Shown piece after piece: positions 1 to 12,800 of a stretch of 64,000 bases of DNA; the first letter of the stretch is position 1, and each line of letters begins with the position of its first letter. The notes below the pieces were generated by a model that worked only from the letters and a program-made list of their open reading frames with translations, had not been told where the DNA came from and did not search any database. The stretch spans positions 9,751,277 through 9,815,276 of the forward strand of contig OY978526.1 of the NCBI GenBank assembly GCA_963854835.1. Direction: 5' to 3'. This DNA comes from Megamerina dolium. Its lineage: Eukaryota; Arthropoda; Insecta; Diptera; Megamerinidae. The translations under genes and the position numbers were made by a program.

Positions 1-84
1 AAATGGAAGGAACTCGTTTACAATGAAGTCATAAATTTCAAACCGCCTCCTTCATTTGCTCAAACAATGCAACAACTTAAATAA
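1..84 (+). CDS. p38a: p38 MAP kinase, C-terminal end only (partial)
   Basis: Frame 1 is open from the window edge to a TAA at 82-84 and gives 27 residues beginning KWKELVYNEV and ending MQQLK. The W-K-x-L-x-Y-x-E-V-x-x-F-x-P-P-P pattern is the conserved C-terminal extension of p38 kinases, which follows the kinase domain and packs against the N-lobe. p38 is a stress-activated cytoplasmic and nuclear Ser/Thr kinase. Only the last part of the last exon is inside the window, so the kinase domain and TGY activation motif cannot be checked. The p38a rather than p38b assignment rests on my memory that p38a neighbours these other genes in Drosophila. Confidence 0.75.
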   Translation, partial: KWKELVYNEVINFKPPPSFAQTMQQLK

Positions 85-574
85 TTGAGATTTTAGCTTT
101 TTATGTGAATGGTATTACATATACATATATACACAAATGATTATTCAGTTAAAGCGATAATGATATTCAGTGCCTTACAGGACCAAAAATGTTACAGTGT
201 GCCTTAATTTTATTTATTTGCTGTTTTTCAAAGAGTTATATTTGTACATATATAGTGCATGCATATGTTCGTATTATTTGTTAATTGCATTGTATTTTGT
301 TTTATGTTTATTTCAAAGTACATAATTTTACTATAAAGTGTTGTGCAATAAAAATTATTTTAAACACGTTCTTATTGTATTTTTGTTATCGCATTGATAG
401 TAATAGAGTTCACTCTTCGCTGATAGGCAAACCAAAAGTACGAACGAACATAACCTCAATAAATTTTCATCAGCTGTTCAAACAGCTGTGTTTCTGGCTT
501 TGCATGCGTTTATTGATGCGGCAGTTTCGGTGGATTTATGTATTTTCAATAGTCTTTAGTGCATTAAAGTGATA
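85..574. other. p38 3'UTR and SLIMP promoter region
   Basis: AT-rich spacer between the p38 stop and the SLIMP start. An AATAAA-like signal lies near 347. Two CAGCTG E-box elements lie at 469-490, about 90 bases before the SLIMP ATG. An ORF at 285-572 runs through here but has no recognisable protein character and is treated as chance. Confidence 0.6.
469..490. promoter_or_regulatory. Paired CAGCTG E-box core-promoter motifs upstream of SLIMP
   Basis: Two ten-base sites, ATCAGCTGTT (469-478) and AACAGCTGTG (481-490), sit two bases apart. The first is an exact match and the second a near match to the AWCAGCTGWT E-box motif (Ohler motif 5) known from Drosophila housekeeping core promoters. The position just before the coding start fits a promoter role. 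No transcription start can be read from sequence alone. Confidence 0.55.
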
Positions 575-2047
575 ATGTTGTTGAATATCATAGTGAAACA
601 ATCACAACGAGTGTACCAGCAACAATTTCGCAGCATCTCTGCACTTTATGTTACCGGAGACAAAGCCAAAGAAAATTATGTAGTCTTGCATCCTTACATG
701 GACTTTGAGAGTAGCTTAAGTGATACGAAAATCTTAAAGAATAGCATAGCACGAAGACAGATGAAAGTAGATATGACGATTTTAATGGAAAAATACACAC
801 AATATAAGGAGCACAAATCGAAAGTCATACAATTAGAGAAGGAACGTGAATTGGCCAAAGATAAACTAAAACATTTATTAATGGTATGTACATCTGTGGT
901 GGTTTTGTTCGATTAACATTTAAAATGTGTTAATCTACAATTTTGTTAGATAAAAGCAAAGGATGCCGAATGCACATCCGCAAAGAATCATGGCAAAGAA
1001 CTTCGCAACGAATTAAAATCACTAAAGGAGTCATTTTATCCAATTGAGGATGAATTCGTGCATATGTTCTTAAATTTACCTAATGAATTGCATCGAAATT
1101 GTCCTGATGATGGTGTAGAAAAGATATTGTACCGTAGCGCTGTACCAAAACCTAAGCAAGGAATAGCACATTTGCAACGTAAGGATTTAATACGCTTCAT
1201 AGACAATAGTCGATATTATATGATGAATGAAGCTGCTGAATTCGATGTGTACTGTACGCAAGCATTTTGCAACTCCTTTGTCACCGCTGATGGATTTACT
1301 CAAACTTCGAATCCTGATTTTGTACGTTGCGTTCTGCTCGAAGCGAATGCAACACCACTGAATAACTATCATTTGGTGGTAGAAGAGAATTTACAAAATA
1401 CATTAAATCCAGCTTACCTTACCGGCGGTGCAGCTTTCGAGAGTTTTTTGGGAGCCTTTACCAAATTATGCATTTATCCATCTGCGTTACCGATACGTTT
1501 TGTTAGCTGTGGACGTAGTTATCAGAAGGTGTATGGCGTGCAGAAGAGCACGTGCAATCAGCTAAACCTATTCACAGCAACACAAACAAATGCAGTACAA
1601 ACATTTGTTGCAACACCTTCCGCTCATGAAGCAGACGAACAAATGGAAAATATATTAAATTTGATTGTGAATTTTTACCAAAAAATTGGTATACATTTCC
1701 GCATTTCATATGCGAATGCTAATCGTCTAACGCTAGCGGAATGTTTGCGTGCAGAAATTGAAGTTTACTCACCTGCACAACAATGTTACGTTTGTGTAGG
1801 CTGCGTTAGCAATTACAGTGACTTTGTCTCGAAACGTATCTTATTTAGTATGCAACAGCAGAAGAGTCATCATCATTTCTTACATATTGTCGGCGGTCCA
1901 GTATTATATACAACGCGTCTTATTGCAGCTCTCATTGAGAATGGCATACCGCTTGAGCATGCCAATTTGTTAGGAGGAACCTATAATAGCACTGAAACGA
2001 GTACATTACAAAGTGATATTAAGGAATTTAAAAAATTGTTCGATTAA
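575..2047 (+). CDS. SLIMP: SLIMP: seryl-tRNA synthetase-like insect mitochondrial protein
   Basis: Two exons, 575-883 and 950-2047, joined in phase 0 across a 66-base intron (GTATGT...TTAG), give about 468 residues. The start is the ATG at 575; an in-frame GTG at 569 is not a credible fly start. The N-terminus is basic and hydrophobic, as expected for mitochondrial import. A charged helical region around residues 70-125 resembles the tRNA-binding arm of seryl-tRNA synthetases, and the rest resembles a class II synthetase core (for example RFVSCGRSY and VGCVSNYSDF). SLIMP is known in Drosophila as a catalytically dead SerRS paralog in the mitochondrial matrix that binds the true mitochondrial SerRS2 and is needed for mitochondrial gene expression. 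The canonical SerRS serine and ATP-binding residues are not obvious here, in line with that. A genuine but divergent mitochondrial SerRS is the alternative. Confidence 0.85.
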
Positions 2048-2216
2048 ATCTATTCTAAAGATGTATCGACATTGAAGTTTAAGATAAATATCATTAATTT
2101 TACATTTTAACGCTAGAATTACAGAATAGAATAATAAGCATTAGGTCAATCCTTTGTTTTTGTATTTTTTTGTATAAATTATTTAATGAAAACATGTTAT
2201 CTTAACATTTTATTTC

Positions 2217-4132
2217 TCATGGACATTTTATTTGCATTTTGGGAAATCGTTTACGGAAATTTTCACATTTGGGCGTTGTAAATGTATAGAATCCTCGTGA
2301 ATCTGTTAAGTTTTCTCCATCCGCTTTGAAAGCTTTAAGCATATACGTCGTGTTATATTTTAATTTGCTGAATTCTAATGAGTTTTTCTAAAAGAAACAA
2401 AAAAAAAAAACAAAACACATTGAAATAAACTGTATTGCATTTGCATTGGTATTGTGTATGCACTTACTTTAGCGCGTATAGCACTGTACTCACGTTGCTC
2501 GCAGTTTGTATCTTTTGGACAAAGTTCATAAACTCTAAAATGATTTCAAACTCTTAATTAGAAATTACATATAAATGCAAAAATGTTGTCTTACTTTTCC
2601 TTATACGAATGGAAACCTGTAATTTGTACAATCATTCCAAATTTTCGATTCATACGGAAGCGTACATTAAAAACTGATAATTTCGATTGCTCGCCTTCGG
2701 GTGACATCCTTGTTGTCGCTACCGTTGCACCCAACGATATGGCATCACTTTGCATGGCAATAGGTCGAATGCTTGACGAGATGTTTTCCTTTCTAAGCGC
2801 CTTCAATATATTACATTTCCGTAGGGTATCCTCTTGTCCACACGTCAGATATGATGGCGCTGTATTTACTGTAGTCGTATTATATAATAATGAAATTTTG
2901 TCCGACTTCAAACGTCGACTTCCACTAATGGACATTGCTTGTACTTGAATATAATAACTTGAATCGGGCAATAATTTATGAATTTCAAATTGATGACTCT
3001 GTAGTAAAAGAAAAAAATATTAATTATGGTACATATATTAAATGCAAACAAATGCAAATAAAACATACATCCTTCACATATGACTCATTCGAAATGAACG
3101 ATTCTTCTTTGGATTTCACATAGAGAGACCAGATTATTTTGTACTTTTCAATTGGTAAATTCGATTTGGACGGACACCATGCTATTTTAACTGTACAATA
3201 AGTGCCATCGAATTGTGTGGCAATTACTTTTAAATCAGCTGGGGGTTTTGGTGGTTTTGGATCTGCATATATAAAAAGTAAAATTTGAATAAAATTTTTC
3301 TCAAACTCTCATGTAGGTATACTCGACTCACGATTAGATAAGGTAAATGCTTTAGAGGGCTCCGAGTATCCGCGAAATCCATACGCATTAATAGCTGCCA
3401 CACGAACCTGATACCAACGTCCTGGCCTTAAGTTGAATGCTATGTATGTTCTGGAAAATATTTTTAACAAAATTACTTCACTCAATTCATATGAAGTTAT
3501 GAAGTTTGGAACCTTTTGTTGCGCGTATCAGATATTTCGGCGATTTTCTCAACCGGTTGCCACTGCCACATTCCCAGTTTACGCGGAGAGAATAATAATC
3601 CAATATGATAACGCGCCTCAATGTGACAATAATAAGTCGAATTTGCCGAAGATACCACCTCAATCTCGACTTTATGACCTCTGGGTAGTTTGAATTTCAA
3701 AATTTTTGGTATCGGTGGCAAAAGGCTGTCGTCACGCAAACCAATTGGTTCCATACAAACTGGACCGCAAGTTGAGTCACAACATTTTTGCACATCGGAA
3801 CAATCGGCATCGTAATTGCAATTATTCAAGCAGCTTAGCTTTTGCAATGGCGCAATATTATGAAAGATCACATTTCGTCTGTTGGGGCAATAACCACGAC
3901 GTGGTGATTTAATGGAATCAATTTTACATTGCTCACGACACTGCTGCAGTTTAGCGGCATTGGACAAACTCTTCTCACATTTGGCATAACATTGCAAATC
4001 GATGATTTTGTCCTTGATATCAATACTGGATCTTTCTTGTTCGCTTGCAATACGATACTGTTTTGCACACCATATAATTTGCCATGAGCACAAATTGATC
4101 AGAATGCACAAAAGTGCTCTAGCAATTATCAT
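2217..4132 (-). CDS. Kal1: Kal1 / anosmin-like secreted WAP and fibronectin-III protein
   Basis: Six exons on the minus strand: 4132-3513, 3450-3332, 3262-3069, 2998-2595, 2534-2468 and 2387-2217. All junctions are GT-AG and in frame, giving about 524 residues ending in TGA. Order: signal peptide (about 1-23), cysteine-rich box (about 47-75), WAP four-disulfide core (about 80-127, with KCCDSTCGPVC), then three fibronectin-III regions, the first ending in an RWYQVRVAAINAYG strand pair. This order is diagnostic of anosmin-1, an extracellular matrix protein that binds heparan sulfate and guides cell migration and axons. Vertebrate anosmin has four FN3 domains; I see three. An upstream TTG opens the frame at 4165, but a good acceptor (CTCACAG) directly precedes it, so 4165 is probably the edge of a 5'UTR-containing exon and the ATG at 4132 the start. 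Confidence 0.88.
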
Positions 4133-4508
4133 TCTTGTGATGCTGCACAATTGCTGCTGCCACAATCTGTGAGCAGTAAAATGATGAAATGATGGATGGA
4201 ATTTTCATAGTACAATAAGCATAATTCTATTCGTTAAAGATGCATATAACTATGTATATTTTTCTATATGCTGGCATGTATATACATACATATATTGTAA
4301 ATATAAAACGATCCTGAGGAATGTGCATACACCTATATACCTACTACTACCAATCAAAACAGGTTTTAAGTTTTAGGATTGCATTAAATACATATTTACA
4401 TTCTCACACAAATATTTATGCTCAATTTTGAACAACATCATTAATCAGGAATTCAAATAAATATGAAGAAAACAAAAAAAAAAAAAAGAAATTGTATTCT
4501 TCTAACAA
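4133..4508. other. Kal1 upstream region
   Basis: AT-rich, with TATACATACATA runs around 4275-4295. A CTCACAG acceptor-like site on the minus strand next to 4165 suggests a 5'UTR intron of Kal1, with its first exon further to the right. No ORF of note. Confidence 0.4.
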
Positions 4509-4808
4509 TCACAAATATCTTGATTTCTTATATATTGTTGTTGGACCAAATGTATATGATATTGGCTTGCTTAATGAGTCCTTCGATGTTTTTAGACATT
4601 TTCCGCCTACACAAAGATTTTTATATTTTTGCTTCTTGCGACGATAATAGAATTGATTGCGTGTATCGAAAATGGTATTTGGATCTTCGCACATATTTTC
4701 AAATACTTCATCTATATCACGACCCGTCACTTGAGTACTAATGGTATGCGTTCGAACTACCTTCTTGGAGAATACATCTTTAGGATTTTTACCTCGAGCC
4801 AAACCCAT
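4509..4808 (-). CDS. Possible small basic protein, 99 aa, unrecognised
   Basis: A single open frame starts at ATG 4808 and stops at 4509. The first two-thirds (MGLARGKNPKDVFSKKVV onward) are charged, with an acidic patch and then a run of basic residues around YYRRKKQKYK; there is no signal peptide or membrane helix. I do not recognise the family. It lies between Kal1 (-) and an AT-rich spacer. A possible splice donor (TGT|GTAGGC) falls after residue 66 in phase 0. That phase does not fit the acceptor at 4165 of Kal1, so it is not an upstream Kal1 coding exon by that route. It could be a small gene, one exon of a larger gene, or chance. Confidence 0.35.
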   Translation of the reverse strand: MGLARGKNPKDVFSKKVVRTHTISTQVTGRDIDEVFENMCEDPNTIFDTRNQFYYRRKKQKYKNLCVGGKCLKTSKDSLSKPISYTFGPTTIYKKSRYL

Positions 4809-6850
4809 TTTGAATTTTTAGGTCTTTTTATTCTTAGACTTTTAAACGTTCAAAACATTTTTCTTATTTTTTTTTTTTTTCAAATTTTTATTTGTTTTTG
4901 TTTCTTAAAATATGTTGTTGTTCTAATTACACTTGATGCATATGAAAGCCTATCAATTTTTTAGCCTACTTCAAACTAAGTAGACTAGCTAAAGTTGTTT
5001 CACAATATTTAATTTTAATTTTAACATTCCCAAAAGTATCAAAAAATATTTTTGTTTTGCTCGTTGTTATTAATGTAAACAATTTGAAACACGAAAATCA
5101 ATTTTTTAGCAAAAACTTCATTATCAACATCTGTTAAAGATATGACTTTGGTCTTTTGCTAACATATAGGTCATTATCACAGGAACCTAGTGTCATTTAT
5201 AACAGGGAAACAACAAATTTTATATACATATATTTAATCGGTTAATATTTTACTAAACTGTACTAGTAAATAAAAAAATGAATGAATGAACAATATAGGA
5301 ATTTGTCTTTCTATATGATATTGTTGATACTGCCGCTACAACTGCTGGTAGCAACAATAATACTAACAGAAACATCATAAACAACAACAATTGTGTGTGT
5401 GTGTTTATGATGTTTCAGATGATAATTACTCAAGCAATAAGTTGAGGCGTTTTTGATACATGTTTATATACATTCGCTATAAGACATTATAATCCATTCA
5501 TATATTAACGTTGGAGGTTACTTTCAGACGCAACAGAAATTATTAAAATTCTGCGCGTATATGCACTTTAAACCAACTATGGTGTCGCAAATAATTGTGT
5601 TTTCTACATATGGCACATATGTATGTATGTAAACATTTTTATATACATAAATGCAAATAAACATTTATATCAACATATGCATTTATGTACCTACATATAT
5701 ATATATATACTTGTTTGTATATATTTCTCTGAAGCAATTAAAATGGGACACTGGCTAATTGCGTGGCTGCGACTAATCTAAAACAATCGCACTATGTTGT
5801 ACGCAACAGAAACATCACACACACAAACACACACACAACACGTACAAATAAAACAACATTTCATTTGTTATTGTTGTTGCTGTCTTAGACTTCTTATTTT
5901 GTATTTGTAGATATGTTTATTGTTTTTTCCCCCCGAATAAAGCTCAAATGTAAAAAAGGACGAATAAGATAATTTCACATCGAATATTCTACAATAATAA
6001 TATGCAACAAACAGCAGCAGCAACAACGGCTAATCACAGATACACATGTACTATACACATCAGTAATAATAACAACAAGTAGTAAAAAAACAAAAAACAA
6101 AATATTGTATAAATAAGAAAATCAAAAACAAAAAACAATGATCGTTAATGTTGATGATGACTGCGACAAGAATTCTCATATTTGCAATTACGATTACTTA
6201 CGCGCAAAACGACTGATTGACTTCACTTCCAGAAACAAACTAATCGGTTGAGACCAATGTGTATCTCTATTGCAGTCGTTTGGTACAGGCGATGTGAGAC
6301 CCACATGTATGCATATAAATATTTACATACATACATTTGTATATATGCATGCATGTTTGTATATACATGCCAACATATGTTGCTTGCCATGCTCACCATC
6401 CAAAGCCCAAAGCAATATCACTTTCTTTCATTCTACATACATACATACATACATATTTCGCAATTGAACACTACGATCGATTGCTTGCATTGTTCTGTTA
6501 AAAATAAGTTTAATTTAAATTCGCAGAGATCGCAAAGAGAGTATATACACAATCGTATGTATGTATGGTATGATTCATATGGAACGTTTGTGTGTGTATG
6601 AGCATTATTAATGAATGAAATCCTTTTTAGACACATACAATACTATGTACCTACATAATTTGTACTTCTTCATTATGTATTAAATTTATTAAATAAATCA
6701 TTTAATTAATTTTAATTAGTTTATATGTAGGTGGTAACCAATCTATAATCATTGAATTTTAATTAATTATAATTACATGTTACTAATATATAGTTTAGTA
6801 GTTTATTAAATATATTTGATAATTTCTTTTATATAATTCAGTAGATTTAT
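4809..6850. other. Intergenic AT-rich DNA with short simple repeats
   Basis: No credible gene. Short microsatellites: (GT)n near 5392-5404, (TA)n near 5695-5710, (CA)n near 5815-5837, and (CATA)n near 6436-6456. Short ORFs at 6248-6636 are translations of the CATA repeats and have no gene character. Confidence 0.5.
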
Positions 6851-9800
6851 TCAAACACATATATGCACTGGAACTTTAAAACAAATAACCATGCGATTGT
6901 ATGCATCGACAGCTTCCCATAGCATTGTACCACCAATCTAAATACATTTTAGATAGTTAATTAAACATCATTAGAAACCGACAAATTATATATATCCAAT
7001 AATGATAATATTTCATTTAATTCAACTCACAACAGGTAATGTTTTATTAACAATGAGAGATGCCCAAAATCGTTTGCCATCACTATTACTAATAATGCAT
7101 TCATGATTGTCATCACACGGGTCCGGTGATATAGTTGCATCCGTTCTAACTGCATTAAATATCCATCGAACACGATGTTTTAGAAAACTAGCATTATTTC
7201 CTATAAAGAATAAGATAAAATATGAAAATATTTTAGTATCATATTATAAAAAACCATTAAGATTAATATACGGTACATTCAAATATTCAAAAATTGAAAT
7301 TTAATTCGATTAATCATAAATATTGCTACACAGAAAAATCGACGACAAATGAAAACGAATTAATATTATATTTTTCAAAACTTTTTTTTTCTTTTTGTTG
7401 TGTTATTCAATGGCTATAAATCTTAGAACAACTAATTCGAAATGATTTCCATTTGCATTCCAGCATGACTTGAGACGATCTGGCCACTCATCAATAGCGA
7501 GATGAACTTCATGCATGAGGAAATTGTCCACTGCACGGACAAGGGCTCGCTTCAACGATTCAATATTTGGGTGTCGAGTAGAGCAAGCCATGCCCTCTAA
7601 CACGGACCACAACTTGTAATCCAACGGGTTGAGGTCTGCACTACAAGCTAACCAATCATCAATTGATATGAAATCCGAAATGTTGTTTTTAGCCACAGTT
7701 GAGTCGTTTTTGCCTTGTGATCTGGAGCAGAGGCCTCTCTGGATCTTCGGGATGAGTTGGGGTGCTTCTCTGGATGACCGAGCATACACACGATCATTCT
7801 ATTTATTGAACGATTCTTCTACGGTGTATATTTTCTAGTCAGTAAACAGAATTTGTCTGTGAGCATACCGGCTGCGTAACGCCTTCGATTTTCGCTTGCG
7901 TTTTCTCTCCAATGCGGCCGTGTGTCGCTTGTTCGCGCTGAGTACCAAGTCTTCATGGACATGGATTTTTGCGAAATTTGCATTTTCCGCGTCAAGATTT
8001 TCTGTTTTCGCAGCGGTTTTCGATCGATTCGTTTCTTCACGGCTTTGATCGTTTGCGGAGTTCTCTCAACCATCTACAGCACGATACACAAAATTACGAG
8101 TGATTACAAGCGGTTGCAATGTCCGAAAGACATCGCCTTTTCCCATGTTGCATTTTAGTATGCCAACTACAACAATACGATATCCGATGTCGCCCCATTC
8201 CATGATTGTAAACAATTGAAGCGAAAAACTATTTACGTGGCAATGAAGCATAAATATCAACTGTCATATCGCAGTCAAGATGAAATAAATGCCCCCAATA
8301 TTCCATTCGTAATGAATGCGTTTAGTTGTGTACCAATATTTATGACTTGACTAGGTATTAATAAAACTTATAATATTTTTCCAATACAAAGAATACGTTT
8401 TAAAATTTTAATCAAAAAGAAAATTTCAAAAACAAAGTAAAAATAAAAATAAAACATTTTTTTATCAATCGAATAATTTCAATTTCGATTAATCGAAATT
8501 ATAACTAATCAAAAGTTTGATTAATCGAATATTAGGATTAATTAAAATTTGTGAAGAAACGATTAATCGCAAAGACCGTGTGTAGAAAACTGAGCCCTTA
8601 ACATGAGGTTATGGTTTAATATTTCACGCATGCTTTATTTGTCTAATGATGCAATTTTTCTGAACATTAGAATCTTATCATTGACAAAAAATTTTTTTTT
8701 TGAATTTGAGAAATTACGATTTATATAAAATTAAAAGCATTCTTCATAAATTGTTTAAATTCCAAGTGTATATATCATATCAGTTTCGATTCGATAATTT
8801 CGTTTAAATCATACAAATGTCACACATGTCAAAATTATCACCAACAACTTAAAGATTAATCGAAATCTTCAGATTTAAATTTGTTGTTAATAAACAAATA
8901 AGCAGCAGAATTGTTTTACTTCAAAATTAAATTTTGCCTAAATTTCTATTTTAAAATTGTGGTATCATTAGAAAGGTATAGGCCCAAAAGTCAAAACTAT
9001 AAGCGACCTGTAAGAGCTTTAGTGATATATATTGTTCTTAATACTTTTTTTTGTTTTGGAGGGTCATACAAATTTGAATCGAACCTTTAAAATTTTGGGG
9101 TTTTTTTTTAGAGAAATATATGCGGTAGCACAGAATGTATGTTTTCTATTGAACGTCAAGTAGCTAATATGACCGACAAAAAGAGCGAATGGAACTACCT
9201 ATGTATTTATTTCATGCGTAAATCTCATGCTTCGTTTACTTTTGAAACTTCGTCAAAATTTCAGAGTACTTCTTTTTTTTTTTTCTTTAGAAAAATAGTG
9301 TAAGACAAATATGCCCTGTGTAAGCACTACTTAAAAATTATAATCTTATCTGTCCTCAGATTTTTTCGCAGAATTTCAGATACCCTCATAGGAAAGAATA
9401 TTCTTGAAATGATGTTCCACGTAAAATATAATGTTGAGCCCTATTAACTTAAGCTCCAGTATTTCTGTATACATTTATATTTGGTACTAAGATCTAATAA
9501 TACATTTGATCGATTTTCTGTTCCAACCTTGTGTTGCGAGCTAAATTTCTTGAGCAAGGCGGGTTTAGTCAATTTGGACTTGGTTTTCTGAGTCGTAGAT
9601 CGTGAGTTCGATCGCCGGCTAAGGCAACATAAATACCGAATAGATTTTTCTTTCGAACGGTGTCCACTTTCCAGTAATAATTTGCTTGTCGAGACCCATG
9701 CCTTTCATTGTCTTCCAAGTTTGCCCCATGATTACTTGTATCACCCATGAATACAGTGTCAAACAAACGCGTCTAACATTTTAACTTGTCATCCGTTTTG

Positions 9801-12800
9801 CATCGACTTTTTAAAGTAATATTTTAATGTACATAAAGAACCCGACATCCTTGAGATAAGTGTTGTGATATATTTAATAAGCAATATTTTAGTTTTATTT
9901 TATTTTTTGGAAAACCATAACTGGTATTTTAGTTATGTATTTTCCCAAAATAAGAGGAAATTACTACATATGTATGTATATATGTACATGTAAAGTCACA
10001 ATCATAAATCTTTTCAATTGACTTGTTATCTTCGATTATCAAATATAATATAAATTTATGATTGCTACTATAAAAAGAAATAATAAGTACAAGTAATTGT
10101 TGTTAAAAACTCGAAAGTCTATCGACATTTGTATGCACATACCCTGTAGACAGAAATTAAATATCAAAATAACTACTTATATACTGATAGATTTAAGGGA
10201 TGGTGAAGAATATATTTTTCGATATTCGATATTTCAATATTCACATTTATATTTATTAATTTGATGATGCGGTGACTGAATACGATGGTCAAATATTTTA
10301 ATTTACAAATAGCTGAATTACTTATGCAGTTGCAAAATCAACTTTCGATTGATTGCTTTCATTTTGTATACAATATCAATTGTTTATTATTTCTAGACCT
10401 TCGATTAAACACGATCAAAAATAGTATAACTAATGCAAAATATTTTTACCTATACATACATATGTAATTTCCAAAATAACAAACAAATCAATTATTAGAA
10501 TATCAAATTCTTGTAGTACACCAAACATTCCATTTTTGATTTAGCAATAGCAAGGCTATTTATTGGTCATTGTACTTATGTGTTAGATACATACATACAT
10601 CTACAATACAATATACTACATAGTGAACCGAATAAGTTTTGCATTTGCATTTTAACTTACCATCATCATCAAATTTCACATTCACCAAAACCGTTGACCC
10701 TCGTTGCATTTCACATGGTATGCTACTACAACTGGATATATTTACATATAAAATATCATATTTTGAGCCTAAAATAAAATACAATAGAACACAAAAAAAT
10801 TAATAGATAATACCTAAATAATAAATAATATTAAAAAGCAACAAAAATGTTCACAAATTCAATTGTGATTTTTAGCAAACAAGAAAATCTCAGCAGAATT
10901 TATTTATGTATACATGTATGTAACAAAGTTGTGTTTACAGTGTTTTGGAAATTGAATAAGGCGTTTAATTGTATTAAATAATATGATGCATGAAAGTACA
11001 AATTTGTACTTGTAATTTGTGCAAATTGAGATCAAGCGTGCCATTTTCTTTCAAACATTTTACCCTTGATTGGGTACACGTGAACGTCGATATTATACAT
11101 ACATATGTATGTACATTCTTATGTGTGTAATTTTTCATTTATTTGTACAACATATCCACTTTCATGTTTGCAATCGTAATCCCGAAATACAAAAAAAAAA
11201 TTGTTTATTTATAACATAGGGCATTGTGTGGTAATTTGGCATATGAGCAAGCCGTATATCCGCCATGTTACACTCACGCGCATATTTTGTACAATACCTC
11301 AAAAAAAAAATGAAATAATTTCAATTTTATGATTGCATAATACGAAAATCTCCAATGCCTCCATATCGTATACACAAAGTTTTGGAGCTATATGAGTTTA
11401 AACATGACTGTCACGTTACACAACTTGCGAACTGAGTTCCGATGCTGTTGGACAATTTTCAAAAAATCTCTGCATTTACCGAACCGATTGTATTTTATTT
11501 TCAGCAGGTATAGTTGAAGGATTAAAGAAGAGACTGGAATCAATGTTTGAAAAGAAAATACATATATTTTCTGAGGATTTATGGACAAATATGTGCAATC
11601 TGTCACGATAGACGTGTGAAAATTAACATCAAAGAAAATAAACAGAGAGGGCATGAAATACAGCAAAGATAAAGAAATTATAAAAAAAATTTGAAATGCG
11701 TTTTTATTTTTTTATTATAATATTGTATGAAAATATCTTCGAAGGACATGTCTTGCAGTCGTAATATTTAATTTGATTTCATGTCAAACATGTCACAATT
11801 TAAGAGGATTTTTAATTACATCCCTGTTTGTGGTCAGATGAAATGCTGAGTTCGTTTTTGGCATTTGAAAAAATATCAGTTGTACTCAAAATCCCATTTA
11901 TATAAGTAAAATCTTAATCATTTTTCTCACTCTTTTTAGACATTAAGTGTTATGTTCTTTCGATTTTAAAACAAATTGGTGCTATGATTAAAAATACAAT
12001 TGTTTTCATGTGAGATCAATTGCCAATCATTATTTTATCCAGCCAATATGAATGAATGAATTTTATTTGTTGTACATCCTTCCTCAAATCATCATGTGCT
12101 ATGAATGTGTATGAATGTCGCTTCCGTAATCCAGGAAATAATAAATGTGTTGGACATAAGTATACTGAACTCTATAGTTCTACCTTTATTGGATCAGTGT
12201 AAAAAAATATTTTAAAGCTTCCACCCGCAAACAAAGTACATGCATTATATTTAAAAAATACAAATTGGTCGAAAATATATAGGAAAATTAGTTAAATATA
12301 ATTCTGAATTAAAATTTATGTTTAAAAGTCAACAGTCAAATTTTACTATGTATTTTTTCATAGCATAGACACCTTTTGATTTAATTGATTTAATTTGAAA
12401 ATTTTTGGATACAAATATGTTCGAAAATGACAAAACTGAACAACTGTATGTTAAAATCGAAAGGAAACTAAATTTCGCTTATTAGAAGAATGTGTATATT
12501 ATAACTATATATATAAATTGAAACATGTTAGTAATTACATAAATTTGATATTTATTGTTTTATAACTTAAAGTTATCTGCAGACAAATACACATATATTG
12601 TGGTATAATCTCAGCTATTGTAAGTTGTGGGAAAAAATATATATATATGCGCATATATGGTAACCCACTTACGCAAAAAGGTGTCATTATGATTAATAGC
12701 AAAATCAACATCAAGAACATTTTGAAAATTTATAACAAATATATGATAATAATAATAAAAATAATATTTACAATATATATACGTAATTGGAGTGAAAGAT

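Noticed and set aside
285..572. 95-residue ORF before SLIMP
   Set aside because: Phe/Cys/Ile-rich low-complexity product overlapping the promoter E-boxes; no domain.
6248..6636. Several ORFs rich in Thr-Tyr-Ile-His
   Set aside because: Products of CATA/TGTA simple repeats.
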